From Deltaproteobacteria bacterium (GTDB lineage: Bacteria > Desulfobacterota > Binatia > UBA9968): 11,063 nt of DNA. The notes under the pieces are model-generated. The model made no database searches. It saw only the letters and a program-made list of their open reading frames with translations, and was not told the origin of the DNA. The position numbers and the translations under genes were made by a program. The stretch spans positions 1 through 11,063 of the forward strand of contig JACPDC010000368.1 in assembly GCA_016184235.1 (NCBI GenBank), in the 5' to 3' direction. Of the stretch, positions 1 through 6,792 are shown one piece after another. Each line of letters begins with the position of its first letter. Positions within the stretch are counted from its first letter, which is position 1.

Positions 1-849
1 CGCCTGAACGGCGTCATCAAGGCTTTGGAAGAAGGCAAGATCGCCTTCGCGGGATTCAGTCCCGCGGATATCGAGAGCGCCACCGCAGCGGCGGGCTCTG
101 CTTACGACGGCATCGTGTTCGAAATGGAGCACGGTCCGATGGACATGCCCGGATTGAGACACGCCCTCCAGTACATGCTCGACCGGCGCCAGATTGTCGA
201 GCGCGGAACGCTCGCGCCCAAGGTCACGCCTATGGTGCGCATCCCGCCCAACGGCGGCGAGATGAACCAGTGGATCGCCAAGCAGGTGCTCGATATCGGC
301 GTCTTCGGCATCGTTTTTCCCCATATCAGCAGCGTCGAAGAGGCCTGGAACGCCGTCGGCGCATGCCGCTATCCGCGGCTCAAGGAGGCCCCGCTCCACG
401 ACCCTCCCGGCATCCGCGGCGACGCGCCTGCGCGCGCCGCCCGCTACTGGGGGCTGACACAACAGGAGTATTACACGCGCGCCGACGTATGGCCGCTGGC
501 CCCGCAGGGAGAAATCCTCGTCGTCATCCAGTGCGAAGACACGCGCGCGATCGACAACCTGCCGAGAATTCTCAAACAGGTGCCGGGCATCGGCGTGGTC
601 CTCATCGGCGAAGGGGACTTGAGCCAGGAATTGGGTCACCCGAGGCAATACGACCACCCGGTGGTCGCCGACGCGATCAACACGATCCTCAAGATATGCA
701 AGGAGCACAACATCCCCTGCGGCCATCCCCATCCGGACGGCAAAAATATCGAGCGGCTGGTCGCCGGCGGCTACCGGTTTCTGATGCCGTCGATGGGGCG
801 ATCCTTCGGCGTCCTGGAGCAAGGCCGCAAGCTGGCGGGAAGGGAGTGA
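1..849 (+). CDS. HpcH/HpaI-type aldolase (5' truncated by window edge)
   Basis: Metal-dependent class II pyruvate aldolase family, whose members reversibly cleave 4-hydroxy-2-oxo acids into pyruvate or a related oxo acid plus an aldehyde in the cytoplasm. The frame is open from base 1, so the true start lies upstream; a TTG at 25 is in frame but lacks a reason to be chosen. Numbering from base 1, I see the EHGP motif with catalytic-type His44, the VRIP motif with Arg80, Glu179 in IQCED and Asp206 in GEGDLS; Glu179 and Asp206 fit the family's metal ligands. The stretch between Arg80 and Glu179 is longer than I expect for E. coli HpaI and includes an Arg/Ala- and Tyr-rich segment around residues 140-165, so the substrate may differ. 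It precedes the FAD oxidoreductase on the same strand by 84 bases. The family call is secure; the substrate is unknown. Confidence 0.9.
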   Translation, partial: RLNGVIKALEEGKIAFAGFSPADIESATAAAGSAYDGIVFEMEHGPMDMPGLRHALQYMLDRRQIVERGTLAPKVTPMVRIPPNGGEMNQWIAKQVLDIGVFGIVFPHISSVEEAWNAVGACRYPRLKEAPLHDPPGIRGDAPARAARYWGLTQQEYYTRADVWPLAPQGEILVVIQCEDTRAIDNLPRILKQVPGIGVVLIGEGDLSQELGHPRQYDHPVVADAINTILKICKEHNIPCGHPHPDGKNIERLVAGGYRFLMPSMGRSFGVLEQGRKLAGRE

Positions 850-855
850 GACGTG

Positions 856-927
856 GTTATTGGTTACTAGTTTATTAGTTAATCGTGAACTCTAATGCGA
901 GTAACGAATACACCAATAATCAGTAAC
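856..927. repeat. Convergent degenerate 7-base repeats forming an imperfect inverted repeat
   Basis: This AT-rich spacer stands out from the GC-rich genes. The left arm (856-884) reads as GTTATTG, GTTACTA, GTTTATTA, GTTAATC. The right arm (899-927), read on the other strand, is GTTACTG, ATTATTG, GTGTATTC, GTTACTC. The arms match at 22 of 29 positions, with an internal loop of about 14 bases, so the spacer could fold as a long imperfect hairpin. The repeat ends 6 bases before the next ATG, leaving no Shine-Dalgarno for that gene. Its function is unknown; it could be a terminator-like or mobile non-coding repeat. Confidence 0.7.
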
Positions 928-933
928 TAAATT

Positions 934-2409
934 ATGGCTCAACAGCGCATGGAAGCGGATATCTGCATCGTCGGCGGCGGAGGGGCCGGAGTAGCCGCGG
1001 CCATCGAGGCCGGCGCCGCCGGGGCAAAAATCGCCCTGATCGAGCAATTCGATGCGCTCGGCGGGACGGCGATCATCTCCGGCGGCGGCTGTCTGATCGT
1101 CGGCACCCCGCTGCAGAAGTCTCAAGGAATCCACGACACGCCGGATCTCGCGTTCGAAGACTGGGTGAAGTGGGGACAGGGCACCGCCGACGAGCAGTGG
1201 GCAAGATACTACATCGACCACTCCCTGCACGACCTCTACTTCTGGGCGGAAAGGCTCGGCGTGAAGTGGATCGACATGAAATTCCAGGAAGGCAATCGGG
1301 TGCACCGCTGGCATCGGCCGGACAATAACGGGCTCGGACTGATGACGGTGCTGATCAACGCCCTCAAATCCGGCGGCACGGCCCGGATCCTGACCGGCGC
1401 CGCGGCCAAAGATATTCTCACCCAAAACGGCAGGGTCTGCGGCATTAGGGCGACGAGCGCCAAAAACGGGGAGACTACGGAAATCCGCAGCCAGACGGTG
1501 ATCGTGACCAGCGGGGGCTTCAACTCCAATCTCGATATGGTGCTCGAGCACAGACCGGAGTTCAAAGCGTTCAAGGTGATGGAGGGCTCCGGGCGCGGCG
1601 CCAACGGCTCCGGCCACAAGCTCATCGCCGAGCTGGGCGGCTACTTCACCCACATGGATCACATCTGGTTCTATGTCTACGCGACGCCGGATTACCGTGA
1701 TCCCCAGGGCAGGCGCGGCCTGGTCTTCCGCCTGACGCCGGGCTACATCTGGTTCAATCAGCAGGGGCGCCGCTTCCACGACGAGTCGCGCACCGGCGGC
1801 GCTTCGGCGACGCCCGCGCTGCTAAAGCAAAATCCGCCCCATGCTTGGGCGATCCTTGACACGCCGATGACGGCCAAGATGGAGGTGGCCGATCCCTACT
1901 ACCGCGACGGCGATAAAGTCCGGCGCGACAAGGTGCAGGAGCTGCTCGACAACTCGCCCTACATCCGCAAAGCAAATTCACTGAGCGAGCTGGCGCAAAA
2001 GATCCATGTGGATGCGCCGGCGTTCCTGTCCGAGCTGGAACAGTACAACCAGGCCTTCGACGCGGGACTGGAGCGAGAGCCCGCCTTCGGGAAGTCGCTA
2101 AAGCAATCCAAAAAATTCGACACGCCGCCCTATTACGCGATCCAGCTTTTTCCGCTGGCGCGGAAGAATTTCGGCGGCGTCAAGACCGATTTGCGCTGCC
2201 GCGTGCTCAACAAATACTTCGATCCCATCCCCGGCCTTTACGCCGCCGGTGAAGTCGCCGGAATGGCCGGCGGCCACATCAACGGCAGGGCCGGCCTGGA
2301 AGGGACGATGCTCGGCCCGTCGATCTTCAGCGGCCGCGTCGCCGGCGGCTGGGCGGCTCACGAGGCCGGCTTCGGCCCGGGATTTATCGGCAAACCCAAC
2401 CGTCCCTGA
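934..2409 (+). CDS. FAD-dependent oxidoreductase, fumarate reductase/ketosteroid dehydrogenase class (FAD_binding_2)
   Basis: Flavoprotein predicted to oxidise or reduce a C-C single or double bond of a small carboxylate or ring compound; no signal peptide is seen, so it is probably cytoplasmic. The N-terminal Rossmann fold has GGGGAG at residues 14-19 and the FAD-ribose acid Glu37. After it come LGGTAIISGGG (about 42-52), a central substrate/cap region, the FNQQGRRFHDES segment near 275-285 typical of the FAD_binding_2 family, and the C-terminal FAD-contacting AGEVAGMAGGHINGRAG segment starting near residue 436. The length of 491 aa is normal for soluble members without heme domains. The ATG at 934 has no Shine-Dalgarno because repeat DNA abuts it; an ATG at 949, just before the Rossmann strand, is possible and no better supported. 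Being next to the aldolase, it may act in the same pathway. Tricarballylate dehydrogenase-like or 3-ketosteroid dehydrogenase-like roles cannot be told apart. Confidence 0.9.
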   Translation: MAQQRMEADICIVGGGGAGVAAAIEAGAAGAKIALIEQFDALGGTAIISGGGCLIVGTPLQKSQGIHDTPDLAFEDWVKWGQGTADEQWARYYIDHSLHDLYFWAERLGVKWIDMKFQEGNRVHRWHRPDNNGLGLMTVLINALKSGGTARILTGAAAKDILTQNGRVCGIRATSAKNGETTEIRSQTVIVTSGGFNSNLDMVLEHRPEFKAFKVMEGSGRGANGSGHKLIAELGGYFTHMDHIWFYVYATPDYRDPQGRRGLVFRLTPGYIWFNQQGRRFHDESRTGGASATPALLKQNPPHAWAILDTPMTAKMEVADPYYRDGDKVRRDKVQELLDNSPYIRKANSLSELAQKIHVDAPAFLSELEQYNQAFDAGLEREPAFGKSLKQSKKFDTPPYYAIQLFPLARKNFGGVKTDLRCRVLNKYFDPIPGLYAAGEVAGMAGGHINGRAGLEGTMLGPSIFSGRVAGGWAAHEAGFGPGFIGKPNRP

Positions 2410-2651
2410 CAGCCCGGCCCAAAAAGCCCACCTGCCGTCAGCCGGCCCAAGAAGCTCCCTCGGGGAACGCGCTCTCCTCAGTCGCCCCGTAAAGCGAGGG
2501 GACCCGGCGAGCGACCCGAAAGCACCAGTCGTGCAGGTTCAAAGAACCCACAGGTCTATTGCTTTCGGGGAGCGAACCGGGTCCCCGAGCGAACCTATTG
2601 CTTTGGGCGCGCGAAGCAGCCTCCCGAGCGATCCTGTTTGACCGGTCTGAC
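2410..2651. repeat. Non-coding repeat-rich intergenic region (palindrome plus direct repeats)
   Basis: About 240 bases between the convergent FAD oxidoreductase and msrB contain no convincing gene. They hold related GC-rich elements. An imperfect palindrome has arms 2498-2524 and 2560-2586 (22 of 27 positions pair), with two perfect 10-base blocks, GGGGACCCGG and CCCGAAAGCA, and a 35-base loop. A direct repeat of about 41 bases occurs at 2555-2595 and 2594-2634 (31 of 41 identical), each copy beginning CTATTGCTTT and ending with GAGCGA. The shared GCGA/TCGC words suggest several decayed copies of one element, as in REP/BIME-type repeats. It sits where both flanking genes end, so a bidirectional terminator role is possible, but no T-run follows the stems. 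Confidence 0.65.
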
Positions 2652-3191
2652 TCAGCCCTTAACAGAGGCGGGGATGAACTTCAGCGCCACGCCGTTGTTG
2701 CACCAGCGCTGGCCGGTCGGCGGCGGGCCGTCGTCGAAGACGTGGCCGTGATGGCCGCCGCAGCGGACGCAGTGGTACTCCTGGTAATCCTGTTTGGTGC
2801 CCAAGTGGCCGGGGATGTTGGTGAAGAAGCTCGGCCAGCCGGTGCCGCTGTCGAACTTCATCTGGGAGGTGAAAAGCGGCAACGCGCAGCCGGCGCAGAC
2901 ATAGACGCCCGGCCGTTTCTCGTCGTTGAGCGGGCTGGAAAACGGCCGCTCCGTGCCCTCCTCGCGCAGCACGTAAAACTGGGGCTCGCTCAAGATCTTC
3001 TTCCACTCCGCCTGCGATTGGCGCAGCGGCTCCGTGGAGAGGTTCACCTTCGCGCCGCGCGCCAGCAGCGACTTCCAGTTCTTGCGAATTTTTTCCAGCG
3101 ACTTCTCGCCTGCGGCATCCGCAGACCACGCCGAGCGGAGGCGCCCCGCTGCGGCCAGGACAAGGAGCATTATGAACCGGCGGATAAGCAC
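2652..3191 (-). CDS. msrB: Peptide-methionine (R)-S-oxide reductase MsrB, exported
   Basis: Reduces the R epimer of methionine sulfoxide in oxidised proteins. The core is unmistakable: zinc cysteine pairs C99-x2-C102 and C141-x2-C144, the SGTGWPSF motif at 115-122, GGHHGHVFDDGP at 145-156, and the catalytic cysteine C164 in RWCNNGVALKF. The usual RYCxN is here RWCNN. The N-terminus (MLIRR, then a hydrophobic stretch to about residue 17) looks like a signal peptide, so it probably acts outside the cytoplasmic membrane. No lipobox cysteine is visible. I choose the GTG at 3191 because a GAGAGG Shine-Dalgarno lies 4-5 bases upstream and the residues it adds supply the positive n-region; an ATG at 3170 would shorten the signal. 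It lies 46 bases downstream of the molybdenum hydroxylase subunit and may be cotranscribed, perhaps to repair oxidised envelope proteins. The family is certain; the location is inferred. Confidence 0.95.
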   Translation of the reverse strand: MLIRRFIMLLVLAAAGRLRSAWSADAAGEKSLEKIRKNWKSLLARGAKVNLSTEPLRQSQAEWKKILSEPQFYVLREEGTERPFSSPLNDEKRPGVYVCAGCALPLFTSQMKFDSGTGWPSFFTNIPGHLGTKQDYQEYHCVRCGGHHGHVFDDGPPPTGQRWCNNGVALKFIPASVKG

Positions 3192-3237
3192 TGATCCTCT
3201 CTTTCCTGAGACCTCGGTGTGCCGTCAAGCGATCCGG

Positions 3238-5469
3238 TTAGCGGCGATTTTTCAGGGCGTGATAAATCTTTTCACCGGTGATGGGCAGCTCGAAGAGACG
3301 CACGCCCACGGCGTCCGCCACGGCGTTGGCGATGGCGGCAGGAGCGCTGTTGTTAGCGAATTCGCCGATCGCCTTAGCTTCGTAAGGCGCCACGCTGCCG
3401 GCGGAGCGCACCAGCACGGTCTTTAGTTCGGGAATGTCGGCGGCCGTGGGCAGCTTATAATCTCCGAGGCTGGCGTTGGTAACCTGACCGCCCTCCATCA
3501 CCATCTCCTCCATGAGGGCCTGGCCTAAGCCCATGACCACGCCGCCATCGATCTGGCCCTGATGCGTGATGGGATTGATTATCGTGCCCACGTCGTGCGC
3601 GGTAACAAAGCGATCTAGCCGTAGCTTACCCGTCTCACGATCGACCTCGACCTCGGCGACCTGCGCGCAGATGTAGGTCACATCCTCGGGGTACGGCGAA
3701 TCCTCATCAACCGCGATCGTGAGAGGACGGCCGGCCTGGGCTATGACCTTTTTCAAGTTTATCTTCTGACTCGGCTCCTGCCGGAGCCGGAATTGGCCGC
3801 TACGGAAATCCACCTCTTCAGGCGAGCACTCCAACGTACGAGCGGCTTGAGTCAATAGCTGCGACCGCAACTCGGCGCATGCCCTAACCACAGCGCGGCT
3901 GGCAACGTAGGTCACCCGGCTCGCCCTGGCGCCGCTATCGCGGGGCGCGACGTCGGTGTCGCCTATCATCACCCGCACCTGCTCGATGGGAACCTGCATC
4001 TCCTCTGCCACGAGTTGTTGCAAGATGGTGTGGGTGCCGGCGCCTTGGTCGAAGGTGGGGCTGATCAGAGTGAAGCTCCCGTCGAGCTCAGCGGTAAGGA
4101 CTACGCCGGTGTCGTCGCCGCCGATATGACGTCCGTAAAGTGCGATGCCGCGGCCGTGGCCTTTGCGCTTTGGCTTCTGCCGGCCGGCGGCGCTCAGGGC
4201 CGCGTTAAGAACCTCACGGAACCGCACTTCACGCAGCCTCTGACCTATGGCGTCTTCATCTCCTTCGCCAAGAAGGTTTCGCAAGCGGAACTCGGCCGGC
4301 TCCATGCCCAGCTCCCGGGCGAGGATATCCGTGTGCGACTCCAGCGCGAAAAAAGTCGCCACAGATCCGGGACTCCGAAAATAGCCGCCCGGAACCGTGT
4401 TTGTGTAAACCTGAAGAAATTCGATGGAGGCGTTCGCTACCCGGTAGGGCCCGCCGGCGTAATGCCACGTCGCCAGAGCTGCGTTGGGCTTCAGGGCGCC
4501 GTAGGCGCCGCTGGCGTGGACCACGCGGAGACTACGAGCAACGATGCGGCCGTCTCGATTCACGCCGCTGCGGATGGTGACCACAGTTGGATGCGCGGGG
4601 TTGCCCGCCGTCAACTCCTCGGCGTAAGTCATGACAATTTTCACCGGGCGTCCCGATTGCCGGGCAAGAAAGTAGGCAACGGGAAGATCCACAGCGTCGC
4701 CCTTGCCGCCAAATTCGCCGCCGACGCTCACCACGTTGACGCGGATGCGCTCTTCGGGCACGCCTATGGCTTTTGCCATCTGGCTGCGGACGCCGAAGGG
4801 GTTCTTGGCAGAGACCCATACTTGGATGCGGCCATCGGGCTCGATGGCGACCACGCCGGCGTGCGGCTCGATATATCCCTGATGTCGGGCAGGGATGCGA
4901 AATGTGTGCTCCAAGACCAGGTCGGCCTCGCGAAAGCCCTTTTCCACGTCCCCCTTGCGCCAGGCGAGGCGGGTAAGCCCATTGGGCACATCCAGGGCCA
5001 GGCGGCTTTTCGGAGCGCCATCATAGCCTGCTATGTTTTCGTGGATGCGCGGTGCATCGGGCTGCATAGCCTCGAGGGGGTCGAAGAGCGTTGGCAGTTG
5101 CTCGTACTCCACGTCGATAAGAGCCGACGCGTCTTCGGCCGCTTCCGCTGTCTCCGCCGCAACAGCCGCCACTCTGTCGCCCACGAAACGCACCACATCC
5201 CAGCAGAGGACAGGCATGTCGCGCATGGTCTTGCCTATGAAATGGCCGGGAACCTCTTGGCCGGTGACGACGGCCCTTACGCCCGGGACTTGGCGGGTTT
5301 TCGAAGCGTCGATGCGGCGGATGCGCGCATGGGGGTAAGGGCTGCGGAGGATTTTACCCCAGAGCAGGCCAGGGAGATGGACATCGGCCGCATAAATGGA
5401 GCGGCCGGTAACCTTATCCGGCCCTTCCGCTCGCGCAACCGGAGCGCCGACTACTGTGAGGGCAGCCAC
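3238..5469 (-). CDS. Xanthine dehydrogenase-family molybdopterin-binding (large) subunit
   Basis: Catalytic subunit of the molybdenum hydroxylases (xanthine dehydrogenase, aldehyde oxidoreductase, CoxL, 4-hydroxybenzoyl-CoA reductase), which insert water-derived oxygen into C-H bonds of aldehydes or aromatic heterocycles. Residues 5-120 are the a/b hammerhead domain (GAPVARAEGPDKVTGRSIY start, RSPYPHARI at 42-50). The cofactor-binding region follows: EPHAG at 201-205, GGEFGGK at 250-256 (family consensus GGGFGGK), GYFRSPG at 362-368, FDQGAGTHTILQQ at 473-485, HDVGTIINP at 625-633, and the catalytic glutamate E703 in AIGEFANNSAPAAIANA. The full length is 743 aa. The start is the GTG at 5469, since AAGGAG lies 7 bases upstream and a TGA closes the frame just before. 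The usual FeS and FAD subunit genes are absent from both sides here. I see no twin-arginine signal. The substrate is unknown. Confidence 0.93.
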   Translation of the reverse strand: MAALTVVGAPVARAEGPDKVTGRSIYAADVHLPGLLWGKILRSPYPHARIRRIDASKTRQVPGVRAVVTGQEVPGHFIGKTMRDMPVLCWDVVRFVGDRVAAVAAETAEAAEDASALIDVEYEQLPTLFDPLEAMQPDAPRIHENIAGYDGAPKSRLALDVPNGLTRLAWRKGDVEKGFREADLVLEHTFRIPARHQGYIEPHAGVVAIEPDGRIQVWVSAKNPFGVRSQMAKAIGVPEERIRVNVVSVGGEFGGKGDAVDLPVAYFLARQSGRPVKIVMTYAEELTAGNPAHPTVVTIRSGVNRDGRIVARSLRVVHASGAYGALKPNAALATWHYAGGPYRVANASIEFLQVYTNTVPGGYFRSPGSVATFFALESHTDILARELGMEPAEFRLRNLLGEGDEDAIGQRLREVRFREVLNAALSAAGRQKPKRKGHGRGIALYGRHIGGDDTGVVLTAELDGSFTLISPTFDQGAGTHTILQQLVAEEMQVPIEQVRVMIGDTDVAPRDSGARASRVTYVASRAVVRACAELRSQLLTQAARTLECSPEEVDFRSGQFRLRQEPSQKINLKKVIAQAGRPLTIAVDEDSPYPEDVTYICAQVAEVEVDRETGKLRLDRFVTAHDVGTIINPITHQGQIDGGVVMGLGQALMEEMVMEGGQVTNASLGDYKLPTAADIPELKTVLVRSAGSVAPYEAKAIGEFANNSAPAAIANAVADAVGVRLFELPITGEKIYHALKNRR

Positions 5470-5500
5470 GCCGGCGCTCCTTGGCTTTCATAGGGAGAGA

Positions 5501-5998
5501 TCATCGCTGCTTCGCCCACCCCTGGGCCAAGAAGCCTCCCAGGGCGCCGGCGGGAATCGCGAGGAGGTAGCCTAGAAGCATGTGCCACTGAGGGAGCGGA
5601 CTCCCTTCCCCTGCCATGCCGCTTTGCAGAGCCCCGACGATGAGCGATACCGCGCCCACCAGGGCGCCGTGCTTGACCGCGTCGGCCTTGGCAAGCCGGC
5701 CCGCGACATAGCCGCCCAGCGTCGTGCACAAGGCGCCGATAACGATCAGGGCCAGAAGCCCCTCCTGCGAGGAGATCATTTCCTGTAAGGCTTTCTCGAT
5801 CGTCTCTTCAGGCAGGCCGCCTTTTTCCAAGGGATCCTTCACGTAATAAACGATCACGTAGAGCATGACCAAGAGATAGGTCGCCACATAATCCACGACG
5901 GCGCCGATAATGATCGGCCGGATCCCCACTCCGGTAAAAAATCCGCGCGGCTCCGTCGGGCGAGGAGCGGGCCCCTGCGGTTGCTGATTCAGATTCAT
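5501..5998 (-). CDS. Small integral membrane protein of unknown function (four predicted helices)
   Basis: I do not recognise a named family. The 165-aa protein starts with a polar, proline-rich tail (residues 1-25). Four hydrophobic segments follow at about 27-52, 79-102, 108-128 and 138-160. Residues 53-78 form a charged loop (KDPLEKGG, EETIEKALQEM). The later helices are rich in small residues, with GGYVAGRLA, GALVGA and PAGALGGFLAQG, which suggests close helix packing as in small membrane proteins of the TIGR04086/YrhC-like kind; this is only a resemblance. It lies 32 bases after the VOC gene and 31 bases before the molybdenum hydroxylase gene on the same strand, so cotranscription is likely. 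The ATG at 5998 has only a poor Shine-Dalgarno. An accessory role for a neighbour cannot be shown. Confidence 0.8.
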   Translation of the reverse strand: MNLNQQPQGPAPRPTEPRGFFTGVGIRPIIIGAVVDYVATYLLVMLYVIVYYVKDPLEKGGLPEETIEKALQEMISSQEGLLALIVIGALCTTLGGYVAGRLAKADAVKHGALVGAVSLIVGALQSGMAGEGSPLPQWHMLLGYLLAIPAGALGGFLAQGWAKQR

Positions 5999-6030
5999 AG
6001 GCGCGGCCGGATCAGGCCATTACGGGCTCC

Positions 6031-6585
6031 TTACTTGTTGATGTGCGTGTCCTGGCCGGGAACCGGGTTGGCGATCGCCGCCTCCAGGGTTTTTATTCCT
6101 TTCCATTCGCTCGCCGGCCGGACGTAACCGCTGGTGCCGACCTGATCGAGGCCCCAATAAATCTCGACGCAGTGATTGTCGGGGTCGAGAAACTCCACCG
6201 AGATCTGGCAGCCGGCCCGCCGGCGCCCTTCGAAAGTCATCGGGACCTTGTGCTCGCGCAGGCGATCGCGCACGCGAAAGACCTCCTCGAGCGTCGCAAC
6301 CTCGAAGGCGATATGATGCAGCTCCATGTGCTGGGAATTTCCCGGTCCGGCCCCGACCAAGGCTATGGAGTGATGGTCGGTGTTGCACCTGAGGAACGCG
6401 AAGCCTCCGGGCTGGAGATCCTCGGAATAGACATCCGAGACCTGGAATCCCAGGACCTGAGTGTAGAAAGTCATCGAGCGCTCGACGTTGCTTACCTGTA
6501 AAACCACGTGCCCGAGCCTGCGAATCTTGAACGGCATTCCCGCAGGAGGAGCCATTTTTCTCAATTTCCCGACATCCAGAGCCAT
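6031..6585 (-). CDS. VOC/glyoxalase-fold metalloenzyme (extradiol dioxygenase-like)
   Basis: Member of the vicinal oxygen chelate superfamily, which includes glyoxalase I, extradiol ring-cleaving dioxygenases and fosfomycin-resistance enzymes. I choose the ATG at 6585 (184 aa) because GAGAGGAG ends 6 bases upstream; the frame stays open for 33 more codons upstream, but these lack family similarity. The paired beta-alpha-beta modules begin at GHVVLQVSNVERSMTFYTQV (25-44) and LHHIAFEV (89-96). Likely metal ligands are His26, His91 and Glu141 (in NHCVEIYW), the superfamily's pattern. RCNTDHHSIALV (66-77) resembles the extradiol dioxygenase strand before the second module. The C-terminal tail after residue 145 is extended and may cover the active site. 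It heads a possible four-gene operon with the membrane protein, molybdenum hydroxylase and msrB. Ring cleavage is plausible but glyoxalase or epimerase activity is not excluded. Confidence 0.88.
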   Translation of the reverse strand: MALDVGKLRKMAPPAGMPFKIRRLGHVVLQVSNVERSMTFYTQVLGFQVSDVYSEDLQPGGFAFLRCNTDHHSIALVGAGPGNSQHMELHHIAFEVATLEEVFRVRDRLREHKVPMTFEGRRRAGCQISVEFLDPDNHCVEIYWGLDQVGTSGYVRPASEWKGIKTLEAAIANPVPGQDTHINK

Positions 6586-6661
6586 ATCGTTCTCCTCTCG
6601 CTCGTTCGACGTTGTGTGCCTGCTGTCTCCCGCCCGAAATATCGCTAAAGGCGCCGACCAC

Positions 6662-6691
6662 CATATAGAGCAAATCTGCGACAAGCGTCAA
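6662..6691 (-). promoter_or_regulatory. Candidate sigma-70-type promoter for the VOC gene
   Basis: Read on the minus strand, TTGACG (6686-6691, 5 of 6 to the -35 consensus) and TATATG (6662-6667, 4 of 6 to the -10 consensus) are separated by 18 bases. Transcription would start near 6655, giving a leader of about 70 bases before the ATG at 6585. It would drive the minus-strand block down to msrB. This is a consensus match only. Confidence 0.4.
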
Positions 6692-6701
6692 GGGTATCTA
6701 T

Positions 6702-6754
6702 TTTTGCCTTTTGCGTCTTTCCCTGCTATTGCCTATTGCCTGATGCCTCATGTC
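6702..6754 (+). repeat. Degenerate tandem 7-base repeat (TATTGCC-like)
   Basis: In the divergent intergenic region seven units can be read: TTTTGCC, TTTTGCG, TCTTTCC, then after a 4-base slip TATTGCC, TATTGCC, TGATGCC, TCATGTC. The period is exactly 7 and the tract is pyrimidine-rich on the plus strand. A consensus is TATTGCC, with positions 5-7 (GCC) best kept. It sits between two candidate promoters. The architecture recalls the tract at 856-927, which has a different consensus but also carries TATTG. Function unknown. Confidence 0.7.
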
Positions 6755-6765
6755 TGTTTTATATT
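6736..6765 (+). promoter_or_regulatory. Candidate promoter for the alpha/beta hydrolase block
   Basis: TTGCCT (6736-6741, 4 of 6 to -35) and TATATT (6760-6765, 5 of 6 to -10) are separated by 18 bases. The -35-like hexamer falls inside the 7-base repeat, so its match may be coincidental. Initiation near 6772 would leave a 20-base leader carrying the Shine-Dalgarno for the ATG at 6793. Confidence 0.3.
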
Positions 6766-6792
6766 TTCCGCGCAACCAAGGGGGGAACGGCT

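Noticed and set aside
892..1779. Minus-strand open frame of 295 codons opposite the FAD oxidoreductase
   Set aside because: The plus strand encodes clear Rossmann and FAD motifs here; the antisense product looks low in complexity and unlike any family.
2491..2634. GC-rich repeats considered as a CRISPR array
   Set aside because: Units overlap, are only about 76% identical and have no spacers of even length.
4015..5493. Plus-strand open frame of 492 codons opposite the molybdenum hydroxylase gene
   Set aside because: It mirrors a gene with full family motifs, lacks any recognisable motif and runs open because of high GC at third positions. It is a shadow.
6586..6684. Upstream extension of the VOC protein by 33 codons
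   Set aside because: The extension has no VOC similarity, and the ATG at 6585 has a strong GAGAGGAG site 6 bases upstream.
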